In this document: in pieces, positions 1 to 8,072 of the stretch | Position numbering within the stretch: position 1 is the stretch's first letter | How the letters are laid out: every line of letters starts with the position of its first letter | From: JAPOPJ01 sp964538885 | Lineage (GTDB): Archaea > Thermoproteota > Nitrososphaeria > Nitrososphaerales > Nitrosopumilaceae | Length of the DNA stretch: 29,838 nucleotides | Assembly (NCBI GenBank): GCA_964538885.1 | Contig: CAZIHR010000046.1 | Location: forward strand, 1-29,838 | Reading direction: 5' to 3' | Program-made: the position numbers and the translations under genes | Notes under the pieces: model-generated | Databases searched by the model: none | The model's input: the letters and a program-made list of their open reading frames with translations, nothing else | What the model was told of the DNA's origin: nothing

Positions 1-132
1 CAAGACTCTGATGCAGACGGATATCCTGATATGTTTGATGCCTGCCCTAACAGCCCAGAGACTTGGAACAAGTATGCCGACATGGATGGGTGTCCAGATA
101 CCATTCCTGAACAGCAGCGATTTTCTCAATGA
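1..132 (+). CDS. C-terminal end of a thrombospondin type 3 / calcium-binding repeat protein (partial)
   Basis: Frame 1 is open from the first base to a TGA at 130-132 and gives 43 residues. They contain acidic repeats of the thrombospondin type 3 kind (DSDADGYPD, then FDACPN, then ADMDGCPD), with the regularly spaced Asp and Cys-Pro residues that bind calcium in this repeat class. Such repeats usually belong to secreted or surface proteins, so the missing N-terminus probably carries a signal peptide. No hydrophobic anchor or sorting signal follows the last repeat. Family recognition is good; the function of the whole protein cannot be judged from this fragment. Confidence 0.75.
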   Translation, partial: QDSDADGYPDMFDACPNSPETWNKYADMDGCPDTIPEQQRFSQ

Positions 133-201
133 TGTACATTTTGACAACACCAGTGATGTGGACGCGTGTCCCTAATTCTGCATGACTGTTTCAATGTATA
201 G

Positions 202-210
202 TAAATATAT
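202..210 (+). promoter_or_regulatory. TATA box of dus
   Basis: TAAATATAT is centred about 25 bp before the ATG at 231. In archaea this spacing places the transcription start at or next to the start codon, so the mRNA is probably leaderless. No Shine-Dalgarno sequence precedes the ATG. Confidence 0.55.
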
Positions 211-230
211 CAAGCAATGTTATTTTTGTC

Positions 231-1202
231 ATGCTACCTAAATTTACTAGCAGGGCGTTCTTAGCTCCGATGGCCGGAGTCAGTGATCCTGCCATCCGAC
301 TACAATGCAAGAGGATGGGTGCAGGGTTGGTAGCTACTGAATTTACCAGCATACATAGTATTGTTGCCAAAGATAGACAGCTGAGAGAAGACAATAGGAC
401 CATCAAAGAATTTTTAGAATATTCTGAGGAAGAGAGACCCCTATCTGTACAATTATTTGGATCTGATTTAACTGCACTAGAAAAAGCAGCAAAGATTGTA
501 GAGCCCTTCTTTGATATTATAGACTATAACATGGGGTGCCCTGCACCACACATTACACAACAGATGGCAGGTGGTGCCTTACTACAAGAGTCCAACTTGA
601 CGGTGCAAATCTTTGACAATCTAGTTAATGCCGTCAAAAAACCAATTACTCTGAAGATGCGGCTAGGCATAACTGATGCAAGCCGTTATCTGTTCAGAGA
701 TGTGGCCGAGCTTGCCGAAGATCACGGAATCCAGATGATCACATTACATCCCAGAACAGTCAGTCAGGGCTACTCTGGCAAAGCTGACTGGTCCATGATA
801 CGCGAGTTAAAGCAACTAGTTAGTATTCCAATAGTGGGCAACGGAGACATCGCGACTCCTGAGGATGCGGCCTCAATGATTGATGAGACCGGCTGCGACT
901 ATATCATGATTGGCAGAGGTGCCATGGGGAACCCATTTCTGTTTGAGCAGATCAACGACTATCTCAATACTGGTTCCTACACAGATTACTCACTTGAGGA
1001 CAAGCTGGAGGCATTTGCAGAATATCTGGATATGGCCAGAGGTTTTAATATCAAGTTTGCAAACATCAAAAATCATGCCATTCGTTTTACAAAGGGGATG
1101 GTGGGCGGAACTAGGATGCGCTCACAAATCACACTTACAAAAACTATCGAAGAACTAGAAGCAGTTATGAAGAATGCCACGAACACACGTGGTACTCCTT
1201 GA
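231..1202 (+). CDS. dus: tRNA-dihydrouridine synthase (Dus family)
   Basis: This 323-residue flavoenzyme reduces specific uridines in the tRNA D-loop to dihydrouridine, using FMN and NADPH. The TIM barrel opens with the FMN-binding APMAGVSD at residues 12-19. The active site NMGCPAP lies around residue 100, with the catalytic Cys at 103, followed by the GGALL segment. TLHPRTVSQGYSG (about 180-192) and GNGDI (about 205) are the usual substrate and FMN phosphate contacts, and the IGRGAMGNP motif is near residue 230. Length is normal for the family. The TATA box at 202-210 supports the ATG at 231. The gene stands alone, with about 100 bp before the next gene. Confidence 0.93.
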   Translation: MLPKFTSRAFLAPMAGVSDPAIRLQCKRMGAGLVATEFTSIHSIVAKDRQLREDNRTIKEFLEYSEEERPLSVQLFGSDLTALEKAAKIVEPFFDIIDYNMGCPAPHITQQMAGGALLQESNLTVQIFDNLVNAVKKPITLKMRLGITDASRYLFRDVAELAEDHGIQMITLHPRTVSQGYSGKADWSMIRELKQLVSIPIVGNGDIATPEDAASMIDETGCDYIMIGRGAMGNPFLFEQINDYLNTGSYTDYSLEDKLEAFAEYLDMARGFNIKFANIKNHAIRFTKGMVGGTRMRSQITLTKTIEELEAVMKNATNTRGTP

Positions 1203-1306
1203 GACCTAATTTTCACGCATCATCTAGGTCAATATATAATCAAATTTGACTATTCTTATATATTTCAAGATGTCATTTTTATTATGAAACTAGGAGTTGG
1301 ACGGTA

Positions 1307-1546
1307 ATGGCAACAGCTTATGTACTCATAAATTGTGAGCTGGGCTCTGAGGAAGCTGTCATCTCGGAACTGAATTCCATCGAGGGCGTTGTAGAAGTAC
1401 ATGGTACATTTGGTGCATACGATATCCTTGCAAAAGTCGAGTCGGGCCTTGTGGAGGCACTGCGTGAGACAATTACTTGGAAGATACGAAAAATACCAAA
1501 AATTCGTTCTACGCTTACCCTGATGGGAATCGAAGGGCAACAGTGA
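1307..1546 (+). CDS. stand-alone Lrp/AsnC ligand-binding (RAM) domain protein
   Basis: The 79-residue protein consists only of the alpha-beta RAM domain that binds amino acids in Lrp/AsnC regulators (pattern AYVLINCELGSEEAV, then VVEVHGTFGAYDILAKV). The N-terminal helix-turn-helix is absent. Such proteins are known in archaea as single-domain relatives of Lrp and may modulate full-length regulators by mixed oligomer formation or act as metabolite sensors; the latter is inference. A TATA-like TATATATTTC at about 1257-1266 lies some 45 bp before the ATG, which gives a short leader containing a purine-rich AGGAG at 1290-1294. No regulator gene is adjacent. Confidence 0.85.
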   Translation: MATAYVLINCELGSEEAVISELNSIEGVVEVHGTFGAYDILAKVESGLVEALRETITWKIRKIPKIRSTLTLMGIEGQQ

Positions 1547-1749
1547 TGTGGCCCACCATCCCCGTTTTTAAGACTATATGATACTATTGGAACAATTTTT
1601 AGCTGTTTGGTAATACAAAAATAAGATTGCCAGACATGCGACCATGAATCCAATTGATCTGTTGAATGTTAGTGGTGTCTCCATCAACATGTCTCCTTTT
1701 TATATTGCATTTGTAATTTAATAAATAATCCCTCTTAGCAGGAGATAAT

Positions 1750-2433
1750 ATGGCGGACACACTACTTGATGATGTCATGGAACTTTTAGATAAGGGAGAG
1801 GGGGATGAGCGCATTCTCAAGCAGATTCTCCGAGCATGCCAAAATGATGAAGTGGTAAGCAACTATGAGCGTAGATATGTGGAAAAGCTTGTGGGGCAGC
1901 ATCAAGATAATGCTGTTGAGCTTACACCATCTATACTACCAAGCCCCGTTCCATCAGTTATACAGTCTCCTGAATCCATCTCTGCAACTAGAACTGTGAC
2001 CAGCTCTCCCACATCTTCAACGCGTCATTCTAAAAATACCAAACTCTTTGTTGGTGTTGGGATAGGTGCACTTGCAATTCTGATTGCCGTGGCCGTATCT
2101 ATCGTAGTATCACCTGCAACGCCTCCTGTCGTACCATCAGACGTATCTGTCTCTACTGCAAATCTTTCACTCAACACTGATCTGCCATCATACCAAAAGG
2201 GTGATCTTGTCTCAATCAGTGGCAAATCTCATATCTCTGGACAGGTGAATCTCTCCATAACAAATCCATCCGGTCTTCAAGTCTGGTCTGAGAGCATATC
2301 TGCAAAAAATGATGGAAGATACTCCACACTTACAATTGCAGGCGGCAACGGCTGGGAAGAGTCAGGTACATTTACAGTTACATCTATGATCGGCTCCGAA
2401 TCTACATTATCCACTTTCTTATTTTCTGAGTAG
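1750..2433 (+). CDS. single-pass membrane protein with an extracytoplasmic Ig-like domain
   Basis: Not a named family. Three parts are visible in 227 residues. An acidic helical N-terminus (about 1-55), with alternating charged and hydrophobic residues, has no signal peptide and so is probably cytoplasmic. A Pro/Ser/Thr linker leads to one strong membrane helix at about 98-118. An outer domain of about 100 residues follows, with the pattern DGRY, GW, SGTFTVTS. That pattern matches the repeats of the three secreted proteins at 25.6-28.4 kb, so all four seem to share a domain. Unlike those three, it has no PEFG tail. GGAGAT at 1741-1746 precedes the ATG as a ribosome binding site. The layout would suit signal transfer or envelope tethering, but no catalytic residues are seen. 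Confidence 0.75.
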   Translation: MADTLLDDVMELLDKGEGDERILKQILRACQNDEVVSNYERRYVEKLVGQHQDNAVELTPSILPSPVPSVIQSPESISATRTVTSSPTSSTRHSKNTKLFVGVGIGALAILIAVAVSIVVSPATPPVVPSDVSVSTANLSLNTDLPSYQKGDLVSISGKSHISGQVNLSITNPSGLQVWSESISAKNDGRYSTLTIAGGNGWEESGTFTVTSMIGSESTLSTFLFSE

Positions 2434-2487
2434 GTCTACACTGTAATAGTTGGATGTATTCATCAATATCTCTGAACCAATTTCTAT

Positions 2488-3051
2488 CTATTGGTCGTAT
2501 ATCATCAAATTTTTCTCTTCAAGTAGTGAGTGCAGATTGTACACGGATCTGTATACATCTGACTCTTTCTTTGCACCTGTACAGACAAGCTTGCCGGATG
2601 CAAACAACAGTATTACAGTCTTTGGATCCAACATCCTATGAATTAGGCCCGGAAACTGCTCTGGCTCGTACATGCTTCTAGGCAGTGTTCTTGCAGCCTT
2701 TTCTAGATGTATTTTTCCCCCTAGATTTATGGCTGCCACTATATTTTGTACGGTAACTATGGCATCATTTTTTATCTTGATCTTTCCCTTTCTTAGCTTC
2801 TGAACTACTGTATTTACAGCTTTGATGGCCATATCTTCTGATTTTGCCCCCGTACATACCATCTTGCCTGTCCTGAAGATCAGGGTTGCGGTCCTTGGAT
2901 TGCCTAGTCTGAATACAAGTCCTGGAAACTGTTCTGGGTGATATTCTGTATCTGGGAATTTTTTAGTAATTGCCGTAAGATCTATCTTTTGTTCTACGGA
3001 TGCTGATGCAACTACATTTTCTACACTCACAATAGGTTTTGTTTGGGGCAC
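2488..3051 (-). CDS. tbp: TATA-box-binding protein (general transcription factor TBP)
   Basis: TBP binds the archaeal TATA box and recruits TFB and RNA polymerase. The 187-residue protein is a clear internal duplication: the first half contains YHPEQFPGLVFRL and GKMVCTGAKSE, the second YEPEQFPGLIHRM and GKLVCTGAKKE. These form the two saddle halves, with the DNA-contacting FPGLxxR and TGAK loops. Length matches archaeal TBPs. The first codon is GTG at 3051-3049. A TATA sequence at 3076-3085 lies about 29 bp upstream and supports it. The short N-terminal extension before SVENVVAS is ordinary. Confidence 0.97.
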   Translation of the reverse strand: MPQTKPIVSVENVVASASVEQKIDLTAITKKFPDTEYHPEQFPGLVFRLGNPRTATLIFRTGKMVCTGAKSEDMAIKAVNTVVQKLRKGKIKIKNDAIVTVQNIVAAINLGGKIHLEKAARTLPRSMYEPEQFPGLIHRMLDPKTVILLFASGKLVCTGAKKESDVYRSVYNLHSLLEEKNLMIYDQ

Positions 3052-3075
3052 TTCAACTATCTTTTAAATATTTCT

Positions 3076-3085
3076 TTTATATATA
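3076..3085 (-). promoter_or_regulatory. TATA box of tbp
   Basis: On the minus strand this reads TATATAAAAG, a near-consensus archaeal TATA box centred about 29 bp before the GTG start of tbp. It implies a very short or absent leader. Confidence 0.6.
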
Positions 3086-3256
3086 CCCGTAGCTTGAAAG
3101 TTTGCACGTGATTACTTACCCTAAATCCGTTTTCCGACTTTTACTGCAATAGATTTGCCCCGCAATTGCCATGTCAGTGTACATGTGAAAAAGTTTGACC
3201 ATCTTTCTTGCCATTTCTCTCCACCCTTCATCTGATTTTTTTTGCGCTATAAAACA

Positions 3257-3490
3257 ATGGGTCTGAGTGTTTTTTTACTTGCATCGTTTGTTGGCTCTAC
3301 GTTATACTATTTCAGAAATGTAAACAGATATGGTACTGATGTGTACAATCTATTAAGGCACTTGAGTGTGGTGGTGTCGTATACATCTGTATAGTAAAAT
3401 AGAATAGAAATTATTCTCAATTAGCTATATTTCATTAACGGACCTCAAAAGATCCAAATAGCAAGATACTGCCGGGATCTTTATTTTTTT
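3257..3490 (+). ncRNA. candidate short transcript in the tbp-ASCH gap (ncRNA or 45-residue protein)
   Basis: The 578 bp between tbp and the ASCH gene (3052-3629) hold no recognisable protein. On the plus strand there is a TATA-like CTATAAAAC at 3247-3255 and, about 200 bp later, a hairpin with a T-run (3448-3490) of terminator type. Between them an ATG at 3257 opens a 45-codon frame ending at 3394, with a hydrophobic start (GLSVFLLASFVGSTLYYF) and no similarity I recognise. The TATA box is too close to this ATG for it to be translated from that promoter, so a non-coding RNA starting near 3275 fits slightly better. Both readings are tentative. Confidence 0.25.
3448..3490 (+). terminator. hairpin plus T-run terminator-like element
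   Basis: AAAGATCC (3448-3455) pairs perfectly with GGATCTTT (3475-3482) across a 19-base loop, followed at once by a run of seven T on the plus strand. No annotated plus-strand gene ends here, so it points to an unannotated transcript. Confidence 0.4.
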
Positions 3491-3629
3491 GATACAGCAC
3501 CATCTTTTAATTTACTTGATTGAGGCATATGAGATTATCTTTTTTTGCAAGAGTCTGTTTGAACAAGATATATCCACCCACAAAAACTTCAAGTCATCTG
3601 ACACGATATTTTCTTGATATTGGTATTCC

Positions 3630-4085
3630 TCAATGGTGTCCTATCAGCCTGTATCTGCATTCTTCATCTATAATGTCAGTGATAATCTCTGATCTCTTTA
3701 TCTTGATCTTTGGCAGAGTGACCTCAAAAAATCCCAGTCTTCCTTTGTATGGGATGGGAACACGGAACGCCTTTGGATTTTTTAGCATAAAGCCATACCT
3801 GTTACTGTGAAATTCTCTTGAGGCATGATGGTACCTGCGGTCCTTAATACACTCTGATGATGTTTCATATATTTTTACATCAAAGAGTTCTGCCTTTCCA
3901 ACTATTGCTCCGGTAACAAACTCTTTGGCAATATGTAATATTTTGGCATCCTTGTATCTTATCTTTAATGGTGCATGTACCAAAAACTCTCCACGAAATG
4001 CTGTGTTCCAACTTCGTAGCTCAATGCTCTTTTTCCCACTTATTATCAAGTCTGCAAACGGCTGGGAGACTGACAGACCCTTCAA
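3630..4085 (-). CDS. ASCH domain protein
   Basis: The 151-residue protein begins with the typical ASCH opening LSVSQPFADLIISGKKSIELR, then WNTAFRGEFLVHAP, a GAIVGKAEL segment, and a C-terminal basic stretch. ASCH domains are compact PUA-like beta-barrels thought to bind RNA, and some hydrolyse N4-acetylcytidine; the exact role here is unknown. The start is TTG at 4085-4083. The upstream PLP-enzyme gene ends only 4 bp earlier, and a GGGAG ribosome binding site lies in its last codons, so translation of the two genes is probably coupled. Confidence 0.85.
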   Translation of the reverse strand: MKGLSVSQPFADLIISGKKSIELRSWNTAFRGEFLVHAPLKIRYKDAKILHIAKEFVTGAIVGKAELFDVKIYETSSECIKDRRYHHASREFHSNRYGFMLKNPKAFRVPIPYKGRLGFFEVTLPKIKIKRSEIITDIIDEECRYRLIGHH

Positions 4086-4089
4086 GGGC

Positions 4090-5631
4090 CTACTCCCGCG
4101 CTAATTGGATATATTGGTTGGGGTCCTTATTTCTCCCTTCTGGCAGATTTGTGATTCCACCATTCAAACTTTGTGCAGTTATGCCGCTATTTGCTAATAC
4201 TTGTGCTGCCATTCGTGAGGTGTTACCTGCCATGCATACAAGCAATGATCTGCCTTTGGAACCGTTAAGCTCTTTATCTAGCTCCTCTGGAATCTTACAT
4301 GTAGTTAATAGCTCATTGATGGTTCCTGCTTTGGGAATGGCAATCTTTGATTTGTCTACTCCCAATGACCTTGCAATCATCTCTATGCCTTCTTCTTTGG
4401 GGGTGTATTGTGTGTGCACCCAAATTATCTTGTCGTAATTATCTACAACCGATGCTGCATCTTCAAGTGCCACCTGCATAGGGATGGTCTCTGCTGAAAT
4501 ACGCTCCAGACTCTTTTTGTACTTTTCAACTCCATCTGCCACAATCACCACAAATTTATCTGCACTGCCTGCTTCTGCCATTTCAAGCACCGAATATAAT
4601 GCCAAGGCAGAACTCTCCCCCATGTTGTGGCCTCTCTCCACGAAAAATTTGAGAAGAAACTTTGCCTTTTCATAATCGACCTCATGCTCTTTCTCGTACG
4701 AGTCTGGCTTGTACATACTTAATCCGTTAGCATTATTTTTGGTTCTGATTCCTGCAACATCCTGACCAGCGGGCGGAAATACCACATGTACAGATTTTTT
4801 GCCAAATTGTTCATACATATATTTACAGATGCCTCCTGATGTTCCCCCTGTACCGAATGTGCACACTATTTGGTATTCTTTAAGCGAGTCGCCGTTGCTG
4901 TGTAACTGCTGGTCAATCTCAGCCGCTGTGACTGTTCTGTGCACCTCCACATTCAATTTGTTGTCGTATTGCGCAGGACAGAAAAATCCGTAAATTTTTG
5001 AAATGAATATGGCCATTTTTATTATATCTTGTCTTGCAAGCAGAGCTTCTATCTCTTTTAGATTATCATCAAATGGTGCGGTGTCAAAACCCATGCCTGC
5101 AAGCTGAGAACGGACGTTGCTAGCTGCTGCTTTTGCGGCCAATTCATCAGCTTTATTCTCCATTCCCGGCGCGGGACAGATCTCCATATCTAAATCCATG
5201 ACTTTGATGTCTCCGTCCCTCAACTCCTCAAACACCCCCTCTTGCAGCTTTCTTGATACTAGTGCTATTACGTTGATTCCAAGTTTTGTTAGCTGTCCCA
5301 GAGCTATCCCAAAGTTTCCAGATGTTGCCTCCATGACCGTCTGTCCACTCTTTAATTTTCCTGTGGCAATGGCATCATGAATTATGTGTACTGCGGCTCT
5401 TGCCTTGATGGAACCGCTTGGCAGAACAGAGTCAAACTTGCCATATATTTTCAGGTTGGCACTCAGCTCTTTTTTGTAGATGCTTTTGGCACACTCTCTT
5501 AAATCTTCAGTCAAATCCACAAGTGGTGTTGCATTTACTACGCCGCGGTCCCCCTCAATGTGTGGGAGCTTACTCCAAATATGCTCCTCAAATTGCTTCA
5601 AGAGTGCCGCATCCACTTTGGATTCTTCCAT
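4090..5631 (-). CDS. PLP-dependent cysteine-synthase-like enzyme fused to a C-terminal rhodanese-like domain
   Basis: Residues about 30-380 form a fold-type-II PLP enzyme of the cysteine synthase/threonine synthase group. The Schiff-base Lys is K76 in PSGSIKAR, the cofactor-binding TSGNFG is at 104-109, and the phosphate-binding GTGGTSGG at 260-267. Residues about 395-500 resemble a rhodanese domain, with the candidate persulfide Cys 466 in LLVCMAGNTS followed by the LNGGI ending. The fusion suggests that sulfur carried on Cys466 is handed to, or taken from, an amino-acid substrate; this is inference. A stretch at about 150-230 is longer than in plain cysteine synthases. The ATG at 5631 follows a normal gap. 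The ASCH gene follows after 4 bp. Substrate not assignable from sequence alone. Confidence 0.82.
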   Translation of the reverse strand: MEESKVDAALLKQFEEHIWSKLPHIEGDRGVVNATPLVDLTEDLRECAKSIYKKELSANLKIYGKFDSVLPSGSIKARAAVHIIHDAIATGKLKSGQTVMEATSGNFGIALGQLTKLGINVIALVSRKLQEGVFEELRDGDIKVMDLDMEICPAPGMENKADELAAKAAASNVRSQLAGMGFDTAPFDDNLKEIEALLARQDIIKMAIFISKIYGFFCPAQYDNKLNVEVHRTVTAAEIDQQLHSNGDSLKEYQIVCTFGTGGTSGGICKYMYEQFGKKSVHVVFPPAGQDVAGIRTKNNANGLSMYKPDSYEKEHEVDYEKAKFLLKFFVERGHNMGESSALALYSVLEMAEAGSADKFVVIVADGVEKYKKSLERISAETIPMQVALEDAASVVDNYDKIIWVHTQYTPKEEGIEMIARSLGVDKSKIAIPKAGTINELLTTCKIPEELDKELNGSKGRSLLVCMAGNTSRMAAQVLANSGITAQSLNGGITNLPEGRNKDPNQYIQLARE

Positions 5632-5677
5632 GATTATCAGACTTTGCAGCCAAATTTATAATTTAACTATGACATCT

Positions 5678-7240
5678 TTATACGTCCAAAATACCTATGA
5701 CTTTGCTTGGTATATCTTTGAGTCTGCTTACTGCCAGACTTCTCTCGTATCCCAAGTGGCCCAGATTGGCTGCAATCAAAGTAGATCGCATGGTATTTGG
5801 CCCCAGTCCAAGTGCTACCATTCCTATTCCAAGCCCTTTTAGCAATTTTGTCATTGCGCGTACGGCATCGGGATCTGATGGTTCCCCATCAGTCAGCGTC
5901 AAAAAAATGTCCGGCCGTCGTGATTGCAATGTGGGAAGCATTTTACTATATACCTCTGCTAGTGGTGTCGATCCATTTGCTACTATCTTTGCAAGCCTCT
6001 TTGCTGTAGTATTGTTCCACTTGGCACTATCTGGCTTGATCTGCCAGCATACAGTTTCTCTGTTTTCCGTGCTGAACGCATATACTGCAAATTTTACCTT
6101 TAGAAATGCCAGTACCTCACAGAGTGCAAGTGTCGCCTTTTTGTATTCTAGGGCATCTGATGAGATACTTGATGAGTGATCCAGTAAAATTACAATCTTT
6201 GTTCTGATTGATCTTTTGATGTCTGCAATAAATGGTGCATTTCCCTCAACGTAACTTTCTCCATCAAACTCATCACCTGTAATTGCATGTTGTTCTTTCC
6301 ATCCTCGCCTCCACTCCTTGAATCGTGTCTTTAGATTTGTGATTAGTCCCATGTCGTAAATCTGCGATTCGTTGACATTTCTTGTTGTAGGTATCTTTAC
6401 TCCTACTGCCTCAGGCATCAGACCTCTGCCGCGGTTCTTTCTATCTTCCTCAAGTAGTATTTTGTATTCGTCACGAATGTCCTCTCCACCTAGCAATGCA
6501 CTTGGGTCGACTCTGCCAAAATCACCTTCTTTGTTCTTTGATATGGTCTTGAGGAACTTTAGCAGCTCCTCTCCAGTCAATGCCATCCCTGTTCTGATAT
6601 ATGGCAACGATACTGGAACCGTCATCAGCGAATCTATATCCAAGACCCGTATTATCTTGCTGACATTCCTTTCAAGCCACTCGGTACCATATTCTTTTGC
6701 AACAGCCTCGTAAACCATCTCTCGTGCCAAGCTTGTGGCTTTCCTTATTCTCTCAAAGTGGCTTGTTTGCAATTCTCCTCTTAGGGCACCGAACATGAAA
6801 TACTGGTAAAATGCCTCCACTATTCTTGCCCTACCATATATGGTGTGAAGCTTTGGCCTTGATGCGAGCATGCAGGAATAGTTGAATATAATCTCCCCGT
6901 CCATGCCTCTCCATATCTTCCTGCCGAGTCTCTCCACTCTGGCAGTCTCAATTGTATTTAGAATAAACCCAAATGCGTGGTCGTTGCTGAGTATCTTTTT
7001 GCAGAATTTGATTCTCATCGTTTCATACCATAGTGATGTTCTAAATTGGCGATATCTTTGAAAGCCATCGCCCATTCTTTTTTCTACAGGTGTCAGAATT
7101 ATCTTCTTTTCTGCCAGTCTTGTTCTTGTATCAATCTTGTCTGAGAACTCTACTGTGATGCCGTCCTTTTCGGACCATCTTCTTGCAAGGAATGTAGCAA
7201 TTTCTACTAGTGGCTCGTTTCCTACATCTGATGGCTGCAT
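5678..7240 (-). CDS. von Willebrand factor A domain protein, partner of the MoxR ATPase
   Basis: The 520-residue protein has an alpha-helical N-terminal region (about 1-340), with no signal peptide or membrane helix, and a C-terminal VWA domain. The metal-ion-dependent adhesion site is complete: DHSSS at 354-358, T425 in GSTPL, and D451 in TLTDGEPSD. VWA proteins of this layout (CobT, NorD, YehP types) act with a MoxR AAA+ ATPase in metal insertion or activation of a client enzyme. Its ATG directly follows the TAG of the moxR-like gene with no gap, so the two are made together. The client is unknown; neighbouring genes do not reveal it. Confidence 0.85.
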   Translation of the reverse strand: MQPSDVGNEPLVEIATFLARRWSEKDGITVEFSDKIDTRTRLAEKKIILTPVEKRMGDGFQRYRQFRTSLWYETMRIKFCKKILSNDHAFGFILNTIETARVERLGRKIWRGMDGEIIFNYSCMLASRPKLHTIYGRARIVEAFYQYFMFGALRGELQTSHFERIRKATSLAREMVYEAVAKEYGTEWLERNVSKIIRVLDIDSLMTVPVSLPYIRTGMALTGEELLKFLKTISKNKEGDFGRVDPSALLGGEDIRDEYKILLEEDRKNRGRGLMPEAVGVKIPTTRNVNESQIYDMGLITNLKTRFKEWRRGWKEQHAITGDEFDGESYVEGNAPFIADIKRSIRTKIVILLDHSSSISSDALEYKKATLALCEVLAFLKVKFAVYAFSTENRETVCWQIKPDSAKWNNTTAKRLAKIVANGSTPLAEVYSKMLPTLQSRRPDIFLTLTDGEPSDPDAVRAMTKLLKGLGIGMVALGLGPNTMRSTLIAANLGHLGYERSLAVSRLKDIPSKVIGILDV

Positions 7241-8035
7241 CTAACTTCCAAACATTGATGTTATGATGTCGCTGACTTTTTGATGTTCAATGTTCCCCCA
7301 CTGCGTATATACATTCCCAAATACAATATCTGCTGCCTCCCTTGGTAGTACCCCACCATCAAGTAGTTTGCCAAATGATATGGTCTCCCTCAAACTTGGC
7401 GAATAGAACAATTCTTCCACCGCAGCAGCCTGCCTCAATGTGTTTGCAAGTCTGATTCCCTGCAGAATGTTGTCATCATGAGCATCAGAGACATATTTTT
7501 TTACAATCTCTGCCTCTATCTTCTCTGGTGGGTATTCAAGACTTATTCTCACGGGGAATCTGCTTAGCAGCTGCGGCGGCAGCTCCTTTGTACCGCTGTG
7601 AGTTAGCGGATTTATAGTTGCAATTACAAACCAGCCGTCACTTGCCTTTATAGTCTCTCCAGTTGACTCTTTTAGTACTATTTGTCTCCTGTCATCTAGT
7701 GCCTCGTCCAACCTAAGAAGCATATCTGCTTCGGCCGAATTGATCTCATCTAGATATAACATGCCGCCTTCTCTCATTGATCTTACCAGCAATCCCTCAT
7801 CAAAGCCCACAGTGCCTTCGGTGAGCGTCTTTGTCCCAATTAGATGACTCTCTCTTGTTCTGAGACTAAAGTTGACTGATTCTAGGCGCGCATTTCTACT
7901 TTCTGCAAACTCTCTTACAAGTGATGTCTTTCCAGTTCCCTTGGGCCCAATTATTAACACAAACAGGCCCAGCTTGTATGCTTTGTCTAGTACTGGTATC
8001 GATTTGTTCCAATCAAGATACGTTGCATTGCTCAA
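7241..8035 (-). CDS. MoxR/CbbQ-type AAA+ ATPase
   Basis: A 264-residue AAA+ protein with Walker A GPKGTGKTS at 30-38, Walker B LYLDEI at 93-98, and an arginine-finger-bearing LLSRFPVRI near 155-163. Residues 66-90 match the MoxR insert before Walker B. MoxR ATPases remodel a client protein together with a VWA partner, encoded here immediately downstream. The start read here is TTG at 8035-8033, and a TATA-like ATAAATAAAG at about 8061-8070 lies some 30 bp upstream and agrees with it. Cytoplasmic. Similar in size to NorQ/CbbQ, but no nitric oxide reductase or RuBisCO is nearby. Confidence 0.9.
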   Translation of the reverse strand: MSNATYLDWNKSIPVLDKAYKLGLFVLIIGPKGTGKTSLVREFAESRNARLESVNFSLRTRESHLIGTKTLTEGTVGFDEGLLVRSMREGGMLYLDEINSAEADMLLRLDEALDDRRQIVLKESTGETIKASDGWFVIATINPLTHSGTKELPPQLLSRFPVRISLEYPPEKIEAEIVKKYVSDAHDDNILQGIRLANTLRQAAAVEELFYSPSLRETISFGKLLDGGVLPREAADIVFGNVYTQWGNIEHQKVSDIITSMFGS

Positions 8036-8072
8036 GGTATACTAGTTAAAAATCCGACTTTATTTATCAGTT

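Noticed and set aside
2450..2681. Plus-strand frames opposite the end of tbp.
   Set aside because: They lie over a clear TBP gene and show no family pattern.
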